A stretch of 15,426 bases of DNA from Nitrososphaerales archaeon TH526 (GTDB lineage Archaea; Thermoproteota; Nitrososphaeria; Nitrososphaerales; Nitrososphaeraceae), in contig JAATVR010000398.1 of NCBI GenBank assembly GCA_014523665.1, forward strand, positions 1 to 15,426. Direction: 5' to 3'. Below the pieces are notes generated by a model, which had not been told where the DNA came from, searched no databases, and worked only from the letters and a program-made list of their open reading frames with translations. Below, piece by piece: positions 6,662 through 13,545 of this stretch; the first letter of the stretch is position 1, and each line of letters opens with the position of its first letter. A program made the position numbers and the translations under genes.

Positions 6662-7956
6662 TTGTTAGGCCTCATCAAGCTAAATGCATAATCATATGCC
6701 TCTATCGTCTTATCGATATCCTCATCCGCATGTGCATAGGACAAGAAGCAGGTTTCGAATTGAGAGGGAGGGATAAAGACTCCCTTTTCAAGCAATGTTC
6801 TAAACAGCATAGTGAACATGTCAAGATCGGACGCTCTTGCTGACGCCAGATCTCTTACATCTCTGGTTGTAAAGAATAACTGATACATAGAACTTATACT
6901 ATTTATCCTGCAGGGGATTTTTCTTTCATGCGCAACTTCTTTGATGCCATCTGTCAATGAATCGCATATTCTGGTCATTCTTGGATATATTTGATCTCGA
7001 CCTCTACTTAGAGCAGAGATGGTAGCAATAGCGGCCGTAACTGCCACTGGATTACCAGCGTAAGTACTTGCCTGATAGACATCTCCGGATGGAGACAGCA
7101 GTTCGAGCAGTTCTCGACTACCACAGATGGATGCTAACGAAAATCCATTTGCGACCGACTTCGAAAAGGTAACGATATCAGGTCTGATCCCGAAGAATTC
7201 GCTTGCCCCACCTGTTGCAAGACGAAAACCCGTTACAACCTCATCGAAGATCAGCACAATATCTTTTTCCAAGGTAATTTTTCTAAGAAAATTGAGATAC
7301 TCCTTATCAGGAATTACTAGGCCCATGTTCGCTGGAACTGGTTCGAGGATAACGCACGAGATATCATTTCTCTTCCTGATCACCTCTTCTAGTTGCACAG
7401 TATCATTAAATGGAAGCACAATTGTTTCTGAGCTAAATTCGTTAGGAATGCCACTAGATGAAGGTGAGCTATTCCCAGAAGTGTCGCTATTAACCATTGT
7501 ATAGTCCTGTGCGCCATGATAACACCCTTCGAATTTTATAACCTTGTTCTGTCTGGTGAACGCTCTTGCGAGTCGAATGGCATTCATCGTAGCCTCCATT
7601 CCAGAATTCACAATCCTTGTCATTTCACATGCCGGGACAAGTTTAGCAAACATCTCCCCTAGTATAACCTCCTTTTCAGTGGGAATACAGTAGAGAGAGC
7701 CATTACTGAGCTGTGATTTAACAGCTTCTATTATTTCGTCATTTGCGTGTCCCAAAAGCAGCGATCCATATCCCATGCAATAATCTACATATGTGACATG
7801 GTCACTACTGGTCACCTTACTTCCACTCGACGAGGCCGCAAAGAAAGGGAATGGCTTGAAGAACCTAACTGGGCTGTTTACCCCTCCAGGAATAACTTTA
7901 GTTGCCCGGTCAAAAAGAATCCGTGAGTTATCGTACATTAATAGATCAAAGACCAA
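6658..7956 (-). CDS. hemL: Glutamate-1-semialdehyde 2,1-aminomutase
   Basis: PLP enzyme that isomerises glutamate-1-semialdehyde to 5-aminolevulinate, the second step of the C5 pathway after HemA. Family motifs: VIPGGVNSPVR (21-31), FEGCYHGAQDYT (142-153), IFDEVVTGFR (236-245) and the PLP-lysine block VTFSKSVANGF with Lys266. In the PLP-phosphate loop the usual NSGTEA is NSGMEA (Met120 for Thr), confirmed at codon level (ATG at this site). The longest frame begins at TTG 7956; ATG at 7938 (Met7, MYDNSRILFDRA) is the likelier start, giving 426 residues. The gene follows hemB after about 36-54 nt and overlaps hemC by 4 nt. Confidence 0.96.
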   Translation of the reverse strand: MVFDLLMYDNSRILFDRATKVIPGGVNSPVRFFKPFPFFAASSSGSKVTSSDHVTYVDYCMGYGSLLLGHANDEIIEAVKSQLSNGSLYCIPTEKEVILGEMFAKLVPACEMTRIVNSGMEATMNAIRLARAFTRQNKVIKFEGCYHGAQDYTMVNSDTSGNSSPSSSGIPNEFSSETIVLPFNDTVQLEEVIRKRNDISCVILEPVPANMGLVIPDKEYLNFLRKITLEKDIVLIFDEVVTGFRLATGGASEFFGIRPDIVTFSKSVANGFSLASICGSRELLELLSPSGDVYQASTYAGNPVAVTAAIATISALSRGRDQIYPRMTRICDSLTDGIKEVAHERKIPCRINSISSMYQLFFTTRDVRDLASARASDLDMFTMLFRTLLEKGVFIPPSQFETCFLSYAHADEDIDKTIEAYDYAFSLMRPNK

Positions 7957-7992
7957 AAGGTATTTCTCATTATAATTTCATTCCGAGCTTCC

Positions 7993-9015
7993 CTATTCTT
8001 CCTTGAGTATCTGAGAAATCAGCTTGGCGTGATACGTTATGAGGATATCGGCACCGGCCCTCTTTATTGAAGTCAGCATTTCGTGCACCGCTAGCTTCTC
8101 GTCAACCAAGCCTTGCATGGAAGCAGCCTTAATCATGGCGTAATCACCTGACACACTAAAGGCACAAAGAGGTAGATTAGTCATCTCTCTTACTCTCCTA
8201 ATTAGATCCAAATATGGCACTGCAGGTTTGATCATTACTATGTCTACTCCTTCTTGAATATCCATCATTACTTCCCTAAGAGCCTCCCGATGATTGAGAA
8301 ATGACATTTGATACGTCTTCCGGTCACCTTGAGAAGGAGCGGAATCTGAAATTTCTCTAAATGGGGAATAAAGTGAAGATGCGTGTTTTGCAGAGTACCC
8401 CATGATTATAGTGTCTGTGAATCCACTAACATCTAGTGCTTCTCTAATGGCCTTTACCTGTCCATCCATCATTGCCGAGGGAGCAACCATATCACTACCT
8501 GAAATTGCGTGGCTCACGGCTATCCTAGCTAGCAGGTCGAGGCTTTGATCATTATCAACTTTTCTACCTTGCAAGATTCCGCAATGGCCTGAAAGAGTAT
8601 ATTGACATAAGCATACATCGCTAATAACAACTATTTGCTCTCCGAAAGCCTTTCTGATAGATTCTATCGATTTCTGTACTATACCATCTTTACTAAAAGC
8701 TAAACTACCGCTCTCGTCTTTTGATGAGGGGATCCCAAAGATGACAAAAGCACGCATTCCAAGGTCATAGCACTCTTGAACCTCCTCGATGAGACCGGAC
8801 AAGGCTAATTTTCGTATGCCCAGCATTGTTTGGCTTTCTTCAGAAGCAGATATCCCTTCCTTTACAAAGATTGGATAAATAAAGTCCTTGACTGAAATTC
8901 TGGTTTCTTGCAATAATTGTCGTATCGCTGGATTTTTTCTGAGCCGTCTCAGCCTTACTTTCGGAAATCCTGGCGAAGATTTATCCAGTGTCATAATTGA
9001 ATAAGCTTTCGACAA
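7993..9015 (-). CDS. hemB: Porphobilinogen synthase (5-aminolevulinate dehydratase)
   Basis: Condenses two 5-aminolevulinates to porphobilinogen. The two active-site lysines are visible: Lys210 in GYSAKHASSLYSPFR and the Schiff-base Lys263 in VMIKPAVPYLD. The metal loop DVCLCQYTLSGHCG retains all three cysteines (135, 137, 145), so this is the zinc-dependent class. Numbering is from a TTG at 9015 (340 residues), which would overlap hemA by 35 nt; ATG at 8994 (Met8) gives 333 residues, overlaps hemA by 14 nt and is the likelier start. Substrate comes from HemA/HemL on either side in the operon. Confidence 0.97.
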   Translation of the reverse strand: MSKAYSIMTLDKSSPGFPKVRLRRLRKNPAIRQLLQETRISVKDFIYPIFVKEGISASEESQTMLGIRKLALSGLIEEVQECYDLGMRAFVIFGIPSSKDESGSLAFSKDGIVQKSIESIRKAFGEQIVVISDVCLCQYTLSGHCGILQGRKVDNDQSLDLLARIAVSHAISGSDMVAPSAMMDGQVKAIREALDVSGFTDTIIMGYSAKHASSLYSPFREISDSAPSQGDRKTYQMSFLNHREALREVMMDIQEGVDIVMIKPAVPYLDLIRRVREMTNLPLCAFSVSGDYAMIKAASMQGLVDEKLAVHEMLTSIKRAGADILITYHAKLISQILKEE

Positions 9016-10273
9016 TTCTGATTAATTCCTGCTCAGATACTCTTCCTATTCGAGCCTCCCTTCGCAGGTTGTTCATTGGAATCGACAAAACCGTAGAGAC
9101 TATCGAACGAGAAAGCTCTCTAATTATTCTCTGGTCTTCTGCAGCTAACTTTGCCGAAAGAATAGACATTGCCTTGTCCAGTTCAGCCTCTCGTAACACT
9201 TCAACTGACCTGAAAACTGAATCGATTAATTGCTCTACTCTCTTACTTTTAAGAATATCCACGAACGATTTGGCCTCTTTATCGATAATCTGCTCTGCAG
9301 AAGCTACCTCGTTTTTTCTAAGTTTGAGATTATTCTCCGCTATTTCCGCGATCTGGTCCATATTAATTAATTTGATTCCATTAATGGTACTAATTTGGTC
9401 CTCAACGGTCCTAGGATTGGAAAGGTCGAAAACTAGCATCCCTTTATTTCTTGTCGACATGGCTTTGTTGATCCTTTCATAGGTAATCAAGAAATAGGGT
9501 GCGGTAGTCGATACGAAGACCACATCATATCTAGTCAGACCAGACAAAGCGTTTTCAAACGCAATAGGGTCTCCTCCTGCTGTATCTGCAAAGGACTTTG
9601 CCCTTTCAAGGGTTCTACTTGTAATCATAAATTTAACCTCCCTCTGTCTTAATGACTTTGCAACTAAGCTAGCTCCTTCCCCGGACCCTATAATCAGTAT
9701 GCCTCTACTTTTGAGATCGTCGAAATAATTCTCTGCGATGTTAACTGCCACAGAACCAATCGAGACGTTACCTTTATTCAATCGAGTAGTTGTTCTTACT
9801 TTACTTCCAACCCTAAGAGCCTTCGTAAATATTAATGAGAGGTTAGAACCGGAATGTCCGTTGGACCTCGAAAATTCAAAAGACCTCCTCACCTGTCCCA
9901 ATATTTGATCCTCCCCGATCACCAAAGAATCCAAACCAGAAGTTAGCCTTAAGAGATGCAGAATGGCTTCTTGTCCGAAGCTCAACTCTACATTATTTGA
10001 AAAGTCATCCTTATACAATCCAGTGGCCGCTGACCAAATATCTAGTATTTTTTGTTCATCTAGTGCGTCACATGACGACAAAAAGATTTCCACCCTATTG
10101 CATGTTTGCAAAATAACACACTCACTATCAGATGCGAGCTCCCTGAATCTAGCATAAGCTTCATTAACATTCTTAAACGTGAATCTTTCCAGTAGGTGAA
10201 TGGGAGCCTTCTTGTAAGTGATTCGAGCGTTACAGAACTGTTGTTCTCGATATAGAGGCTCGAATTGTGTCAT
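8981..10273 (-). CDS. hemA: Glutamyl-tRNA reductase
   Basis: A 430-residue NADPH-dependent reductase that turns glutamyl-tRNA(Glu) into glutamate-1-semialdehyde, the committed and usually rate-limiting step of tetrapyrrole synthesis. Catalytic Cys58 lies in VILQTCNRVEIF (53-64); the block GLDSLVIGEDQILGQVR follows, then the Rossmann motif IIGSGEGASLVAKSL, and a long helical C-terminal dimerisation region. ATG start at 10273, 6 nt after the sirC stop, with a GGGAGGGT stretch inside the end of sirC that could act as ribosome-binding site. The C5 pathway, rather than ALA synthase, is the known archaeal route, in agreement. Confidence 0.97.
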   Translation of the reverse strand: MTQFEPLYREQQFCNARITYKKAPIHLLERFTFKNVNEAYARFRELASDSECVILQTCNRVEIFLSSCDALDEQKILDIWSAATGLYKDDFSNNVELSFGQEAILHLLRLTSGLDSLVIGEDQILGQVRRSFEFSRSNGHSGSNLSLIFTKALRVGSKVRTTTRLNKGNVSIGSVAVNIAENYFDDLKSRGILIIGSGEGASLVAKSLRQREVKFMITSRTLERAKSFADTAGGDPIAFENALSGLTRYDVVFVSTTAPYFLITYERINKAMSTRNKGMLVFDLSNPRTVEDQISTINGIKLINMDQIAEIAENNLKLRKNEVASAEQIIDKEAKSFVDILKSKRVEQLIDSVFRSVEVLREAELDKAMSILSAKLAAEDQRIIRELSRSIVSTVLSIPMNNLRREARIGRVSEQELIRIVESLFNYDTG

Positions 10274-10279
10274 TTAGCT

Positions 10280-10942
10280 TCATTTACCCTCCCAAGAGTT
10301 TATTAATGCAACTAATTCCTGTCGAGCATCATCAATTTTGTCCTCCTTAATAAGCTTCTGGATAGTGGCATTGTTAATTATAGAGTACAGAAATTCCTTT
10401 CTTTCAGTGACCGTGGGTATTCTCTTCCTAATCATTCTTCTCGCGACCTCTTGGAGTCGTATGTTTTCAATATCCGACTTACTTATTAATCTCCTTATGA
10501 CCCTTTCAGCCTTGATTCTAAATCTTCTTGCAACTATAGGACTTCTCCCGGAGGTAGATATGGCTATTTGAAGGATTCCTTCAACATTGATTATGGAAGC
10601 ATATGAGAAATTGCTAACCGATGGGTCATCTACTGCATAAGACAAAGCCCCCATTCTGCTAGCCTCTTTGGCTATTGCACGATTGAGATGCTTATTATTT
10701 GTGCACGCTAGAATTAGAAATGGATTTTCATAATCTTTAAGAAAGCTAGCGTCTTTAACATGCTCTTTTCGCAGAGAGATTTTCCCCTTATCTTGCAGAC
10801 CCCTGATTATCTTATTAAGTCGGTTTGTGATCAGAATTATTTCACAATTCTGATCTTCTAGCCCTCTCAACTTCCTTAGGCCTTCTGTTCCTCCACCTAT
10901 AATAATGACTTGTTTCCCGTTTAGGTTCAAATCAACTAGCAA
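10280..10942 (-). CDS. Precorrin-2 dehydrogenase (SirC/Met8-like)
   Basis: A 220-residue protein matching the N-terminal half of CysG and Met8/SirC: it oxidises precorrin-2 to sirohydrochlorin with NAD+ (some relatives also insert iron). The NAD-binding loop IIIGGGTEGLRKLRGL (13-28) and IAISTSGRSPIVARRFR (127-143) are diagnostic. Asp105 in YAVDDP matches catalytic Asp104 of CysG by alignment from memory. It stands alone, with the methylase encoded separately as cobA five genes downstream. It is the first gene of the operon; the start is TTG at 10942, with no ATG near the first beta strand. A minus-strand TATA-like box lies about 45 bp upstream. Whether it chelates metal cannot be judged from sequence. 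Confidence 0.93.
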   Translation of the reverse strand: MLVDLNLNGKQVIIIGGGTEGLRKLRGLEDQNCEIILITNRLNKIIRGLQDKGKISLRKEHVKDASFLKDYENPFLILACTNNKHLNRAIAKEASRMGALSYAVDDPSVSNFSYASIINVEGILQIAISTSGRSPIVARRFRIKAERVIRRLISKSDIENIRLQEVARRMIRKRIPTVTERKEFLYSIINNATIQKLIKEDKIDDARQELVALINSWEGK

Positions 10943-10978
10943 TTATCGCACCAGGATAAACAAGAAAGAGGACGTAAG

Positions 10979-10993
10979 TTTTACTATTTAATT
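10979..10993 (-). promoter_or_regulatory. TATA-like promoter of the tetrapyrrole operon
   Basis: On the minus strand this reads CAATTAAATAGTAAAA, an AT-rich TATA-like element about 40-50 bp before the sirC TTG. It would start transcription near 10960 with a leader of about 20 nt. It is the only obvious promoter for the seven genes, since the following gaps are short or overlapping. Confidence 0.5.
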
Positions 10994-11033
10994 GTTGCAT
11001 CTGATAAAATCGATTTGGATCAAACACCTGTTT

Positions 11034-11076
11034 CCACATAGGGTAATCGGATCTGAAACGAGATTCTTGTATGTGG
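11034..11076 (+). other. Structured element upstream of radA
   Basis: CCACATA (11034-11040) pairs perfectly with TATGTGG (11070-11076), and inside it GGATCT (11049-11054) pairs with AGATTC (11061-11066, one G-T pair) around a 6-nt GAAACG loop. A second small stem GGTC-5-GACC (11093-11105) and a T-rich tract (11109-11125) follow on the plus strand, an arrangement like a short structured RNA with a terminator. It could equally be a leader element or chance pairing. No C/D-box pair was found, so it is not an obvious C/D-box guide RNA. Confidence 0.3.
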
Positions 11077-11185
11077 GCTCAACATCGAGCTCGGTCAGCT
11101 AGACCATCTCTTTTTCAAGTTTTTACACGTCGTATAACGCCGATTCGACTGGAACATTTACGTTACAATAACCTTTCACCTAAGA

Positions 11186-11194
11186 CTAATTAAG
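11186..11194 (+). promoter_or_regulatory. Probable TATA box of radA
   Basis: CTAATTAAG lies about 27-35 bp before the radA TTG, correct spacing for a leaderless transcript. There is no Shine-Dalgarno sequence at the TTG. The whole intergenic region 10943-11220 holds this box, the divergent hem promoter, the structured element and a 10-mer shared with the sufB promoter. Confidence 0.45.
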
Positions 11195-11220
11195 AATGGA
11201 TTGTTTAACAGTACCAACCC

Positions 11221-12210
11221 TTGAACGATGATGATGCTCCAAAAACAGCGATAGACCTTTGTTCCATAGAGGAGATAGGTATCGCCACAAGAACGCATCT
11301 TCAAAATTCGGGATTTAGGTCACTCAAAGATTTGGTTGTAAGAGGGCCGGTTGATATTGCAGAAGCTACTGGAATGGATATCGAAAAATCAGCTATTCTA
11401 TGTAACCGGGCTCGGCAAAGACTTGAGGATGCAGGAGTATTAGAGAAGAGCTTTGTAACAGCACGTAAATTGTATAATAAACGGCTTAGTGCTGAGCGAA
11501 TATCAACAGGTTCTAGAAACCTCGACACCTTACTTGGAGATGGAGGAGTTGAGACTCGTGCTATCACAGAAATTTTTGGAGAATATGGAACTGGAAAGAC
11601 GCAAATCTGTCACAGCTTGTGCGTGATGGTACCACACGACAGAGCCCATGGAGGGTTGGGCGGAAAGGCAATTTACGTGGACACCGAAAATACCTTTAGA
11701 CCTGAACGCATCGTTTCAATATGTAGTGCAAGAAATATTGAACCTAACCATATCCTCGATAGCATCATTGTTGCTAAAGCATACAACTCAGCACACCAGG
11801 AATTAATAATAGATGAAACAGGCCCAATCATAGATAGCAATGAAGTTAAGCTTGTCATCGTGGATTCGGCAGTTGCACACTATAGAGCGGAATTCCTGGG
11901 TAGGGCGACCCTCTCAGAAAGACAGCAGAAACTGAATAAATTTATGCACATCTTATTGAGAATCTCTGAAACATACGGTGTCGCAGTTGTAATTACAAAC
12001 CAGATTCAGTCTTCGCCTGATTCAATTTTCGGCGACGCCTTCAGACCGACAGGCGGCAATGTAGTAGCCCATACTAGCACATACCGCATCTATCTGAAGC
12101 GCTCAGGAAGAAATAGAATCGCAAGGATGGTAGACAGTCCTTATCACCCAGAAACTGAGGTACTTTTCTCTCTTTCAGAAAAGGGAGCTACGGATCCACA
12201 ACAATATTGA
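11221..12210 (+). CDS. radA: DNA repair and recombination protein RadA
   Basis: A 329-residue archaeal RecA/Rad51 recombinase that forms filaments on single-stranded DNA and drives strand exchange. Domains: N-terminal helix-hairpin-helix DNA-binding domain (about 12-72), the linker polymerisation motif FVTA (78-81, FxxA type), then the ATPase core with Walker A GEYGTGKTQ (120-128), Walker B LVIVD (211-215), and the conserved block ITNQIQSSPDSIFGDAFRPTGG (259-279 region). The start is TTG at 11221; an in-frame TAA sits at 11206-11208, and the nearby ATG triplets at 11228 onward are out of frame, so a non-ATG start is forced. It leads the information-processing cluster and is separated from rpl21e by 51 nt with its own promoter-like box. 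Confidence 0.97.
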   Translation: MNDDDAPKTAIDLCSIEEIGIATRTHLQNSGFRSLKDLVVRGPVDIAEATGMDIEKSAILCNRARQRLEDAGVLEKSFVTARKLYNKRLSAERISTGSRNLDTLLGDGGVETRAITEIFGEYGTGKTQICHSLCVMVPHDRAHGGLGGKAIYVDTENTFRPERIVSICSARNIEPNHILDSIIVAKAYNSAHQELIIDETGPIIDSNEVKLVIVDSAVAHYRAEFLGRATLSERQQKLNKFMHILLRISETYGVAVVITNQIQSSPDSIFGDAFRPTGGNVVAHTSTYRIYLKRSGRNRIARMVDSPYHPETEVLFSLSEKGATDPQQY

Positions 12211-12228
12211 TCGTTGTAGGCAGTTACT

Positions 12229-12239
12229 ATTAAATTAAG
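12229..12239 (+). promoter_or_regulatory. TATA-like box of rpl21e
   Basis: ATTAAATTAAG is centred about 28 bp before the L21e ATG, so the ribosomal-protein gene may have its own leaderless promoter despite following radA by only 51 nt. Confidence 0.45.
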
Positions 12240-12240
12240 G

Positions 12241-12254
12241 CCTGTTAATACAGG
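12241..12254. repeat. Inverted repeat just before rpl21e
   Basis: CCTGT-TAAT-ACAGG is a perfect 5-bp inverted repeat with a 4-nt loop between the TATA-like box and the L21e ATG. In read-through radA mRNA it would be a hairpin covering the ribosome-binding area; at the DNA level it sits where a repressor would bind. Confidence 0.35.
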
Positions 12255-12261
12255 AAACAAA

Positions 12262-12552
12262 ATGCCGAGTTCACATGGCTACAGGAGGAAGTCTCGCACG
12301 GTTCTGACGCAGAGTAATGTTCCAAAGGGATTATCATACCTACTAGCTGAATACAATCCCGGTGACAAGGTAATCATCACAATAGATCCTAGGGAACACA
12401 AGACAACTCCCCATAAAAGGTATCATGGAAAGGTCGGAATTGTGTTACAAGTCGGAAGAAGGACATTAAAAACTTCAGTACTGATCGGCAATAAACAAAA
12501 AATCTTACAAACTAGGCTCAACCACGTAAAACATCTAACGGCGATGAAGTAG
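12262..12552 (+). CDS. rpl21e: Ribosomal protein L21e
   Basis: A 96-residue protein of the large ribosomal subunit, found only in archaea and eukaryotes. Recognised by the basic N-terminus (SHGYRRKSR, 4-12), the SH3-like core PGDKVIITIDP and KRYHGKVGIVLQVGRR, and overall length. ATG start at 12262. The next gene, rpoF, begins 4 nt after its stop, and L21e-RpoF-DUF655-KsgA-HemK is a long-known archaeal gene order, so cotranscription is likely. Nothing unusual. Confidence 0.96.
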   Translation: MPSSHGYRRKSRTVLTQSNVPKGLSYLLAEYNPGDKVIITIDPREHKTTPHKRYHGKVGIVLQVGRRTLKTSVLIGNKQKILQTRLNHVKHLTAMK

Positions 12553-12556
12553 TTTA

Positions 12557-12889
12557 ATGACAGAGATTGACAAGAAAGAAATAATCACGTTACCGGAGGT
12601 TAAAGAGATTCTAGAGAAGGTGAAACCTGATGAAATGGACCAGATCCAAAGATGGACTTTTGATTTCGTAACGAGATTCTCAAAACTCGATGCAAAAACC
12701 TCACGCAAGATGGTAGAGGAACAGATTAAGGAATGCGAATTGAAAGAAGAAGAGGCAGTCGAATTAGTTAACATACTACCAAAGTCGCTTGAGGAATTGA
12801 GGTCATTTACATTTGGGTGGAAAAAATTGATCTTGACCAATACTCTGGAAAAAATGTTAGAAATATTGAAACAGAAAGCTGAAGGTTAA
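12557..12889 (+). CDS. rpoF: DNA-directed RNA polymerase subunit F (Rpb4)
   Basis: A 110-residue Rpb4-family protein, one half of the stalk (with subunit E, Rpb7) of archaeal RNA polymerase, which helps open promoters and binds nascent RNA. The family pattern is seen in TLPEVKEIL (11-19), the central helices around DAKTSRKMVEEQIKE and the HRDC-like end with ILPKSLEELRSF. ATG start at 12557, 4 nt after rpl21e, without a clear Shine-Dalgarno sequence. The call rests on the sequence pattern and on the conserved position between L21e and DUF655. Confidence 0.93.
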   Translation: MTEIDKKEIITLPEVKEILEKVKPDEMDQIQRWTFDFVTRFSKLDAKTSRKMVEEQIKECELKEEEAVELVNILPKSLEELRSFTFGWKKLILTNTLEKMLEILKQKAEG

Positions 12890-12912
12890 ATATTTAGCCA
12901 CTAATCAATTAA

Positions 12913-13545
12913 GTGGGAATTAAACGATTGTCAATGTCTGTGGACAGATCCGATCGTGCTTGGAGAACTGATGACGGTTATACACATCATCACCAACCTC
13001 AACGTAAATACGAAGAGTATGCCTACATATTGGATTTTATGCAGCGCGGAAAATCCTCAACTGTAAGAGGTCGTGAGGGTGTAATAATACAAGCAATTGG
13101 CGAAGAAAGACTCACATTGTTAGAATTATTGGGATACGGAAACGCAACCTTCGAAGTAGGAGAACGGCTGTACATAGGGAGAGATGGGAGAGAAAAGATC
13201 ATCAGTGTTCTTGGAAGATTGGAATACTCTAACATATCTCAGACAGCTAAAAACGAACTGCTTGCAACAGCCGAAAAAATTGTGTTGGAGAATGAAAAGA
13301 GATTTATCGATTATGTAAATATCGCCCAACCTGTAACTCCTAGAATTCATGCCCTGGAGCTTATCCCCGGAATAGGGAAGACTTACATGATGGCGATAAT
13401 AAAAGGGAGAGAAGCTAAAAAGTTTGAGTCCTTCCATGATATCCAAGACAGGATTGGCTTAAAGGATCCTGCCAAATTGATAGCAAAGAGAATAGTTGAA
13501 GAATTAACAGGCGAGGCTCGCATGAACCTATTCGTGAGAAGATGA
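12913..13545 (+). CDS. DUF655 helix-hairpin-helix protein
   Basis: A 210-residue archaeal conserved protein (DUF655). The N-terminal half has a small OB-like beta region (EYAYILDFM, then REGVIIQAIGE), and the C-terminal half has a helix-hairpin-helix (LELIPGIGKTYMMAIIKGRE, about 148-167) that suggests nucleic-acid binding. Its biochemical function is not established to my knowledge; gene order with rpoF and ksgA hints at RNA or ribosome biology. The longest start is GTG at 12913; ATG 12934 (Met8) is an alternative. A TATA-like TTAAATATTTAG (about 12886-12897) and a small inverted repeat CCACT-9-AGTGG (12898-12916) lie at the start, so a second internal promoter is possible. The stop overlaps ksgA as ATGA. 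Confidence 0.88.
   Translation: MGIKRLSMSVDRSDRAWRTDDGYTHHHQPQRKYEEYAYILDFMQRGKSSTVRGREGVIIQAIGEERLTLLELLGYGNATFEVGERLYIGRDGREKIISVLGRLEYSNISQTAKNELLATAEKIVLENEKRFIDYVNIAQPVTPRIHALELIPGIGKTYMMAIIKGREAKKFESFHDIQDRIGLKDPAKLIAKRIVEELTGEARMNLFVRR

Noticed and set aside
7427..7495. Serine-rich segment in HemL (about residues 156-177)
   Set aside because: It aligns with a normal surface loop of similar length in other HemL proteins, so it is not an insertion.
8997..9482. Open frame of 161 codons on the plus strand opposite hemA
   Set aside because: A shadow of the long hemA frame with low-complexity Ser/Leu composition and no motif.
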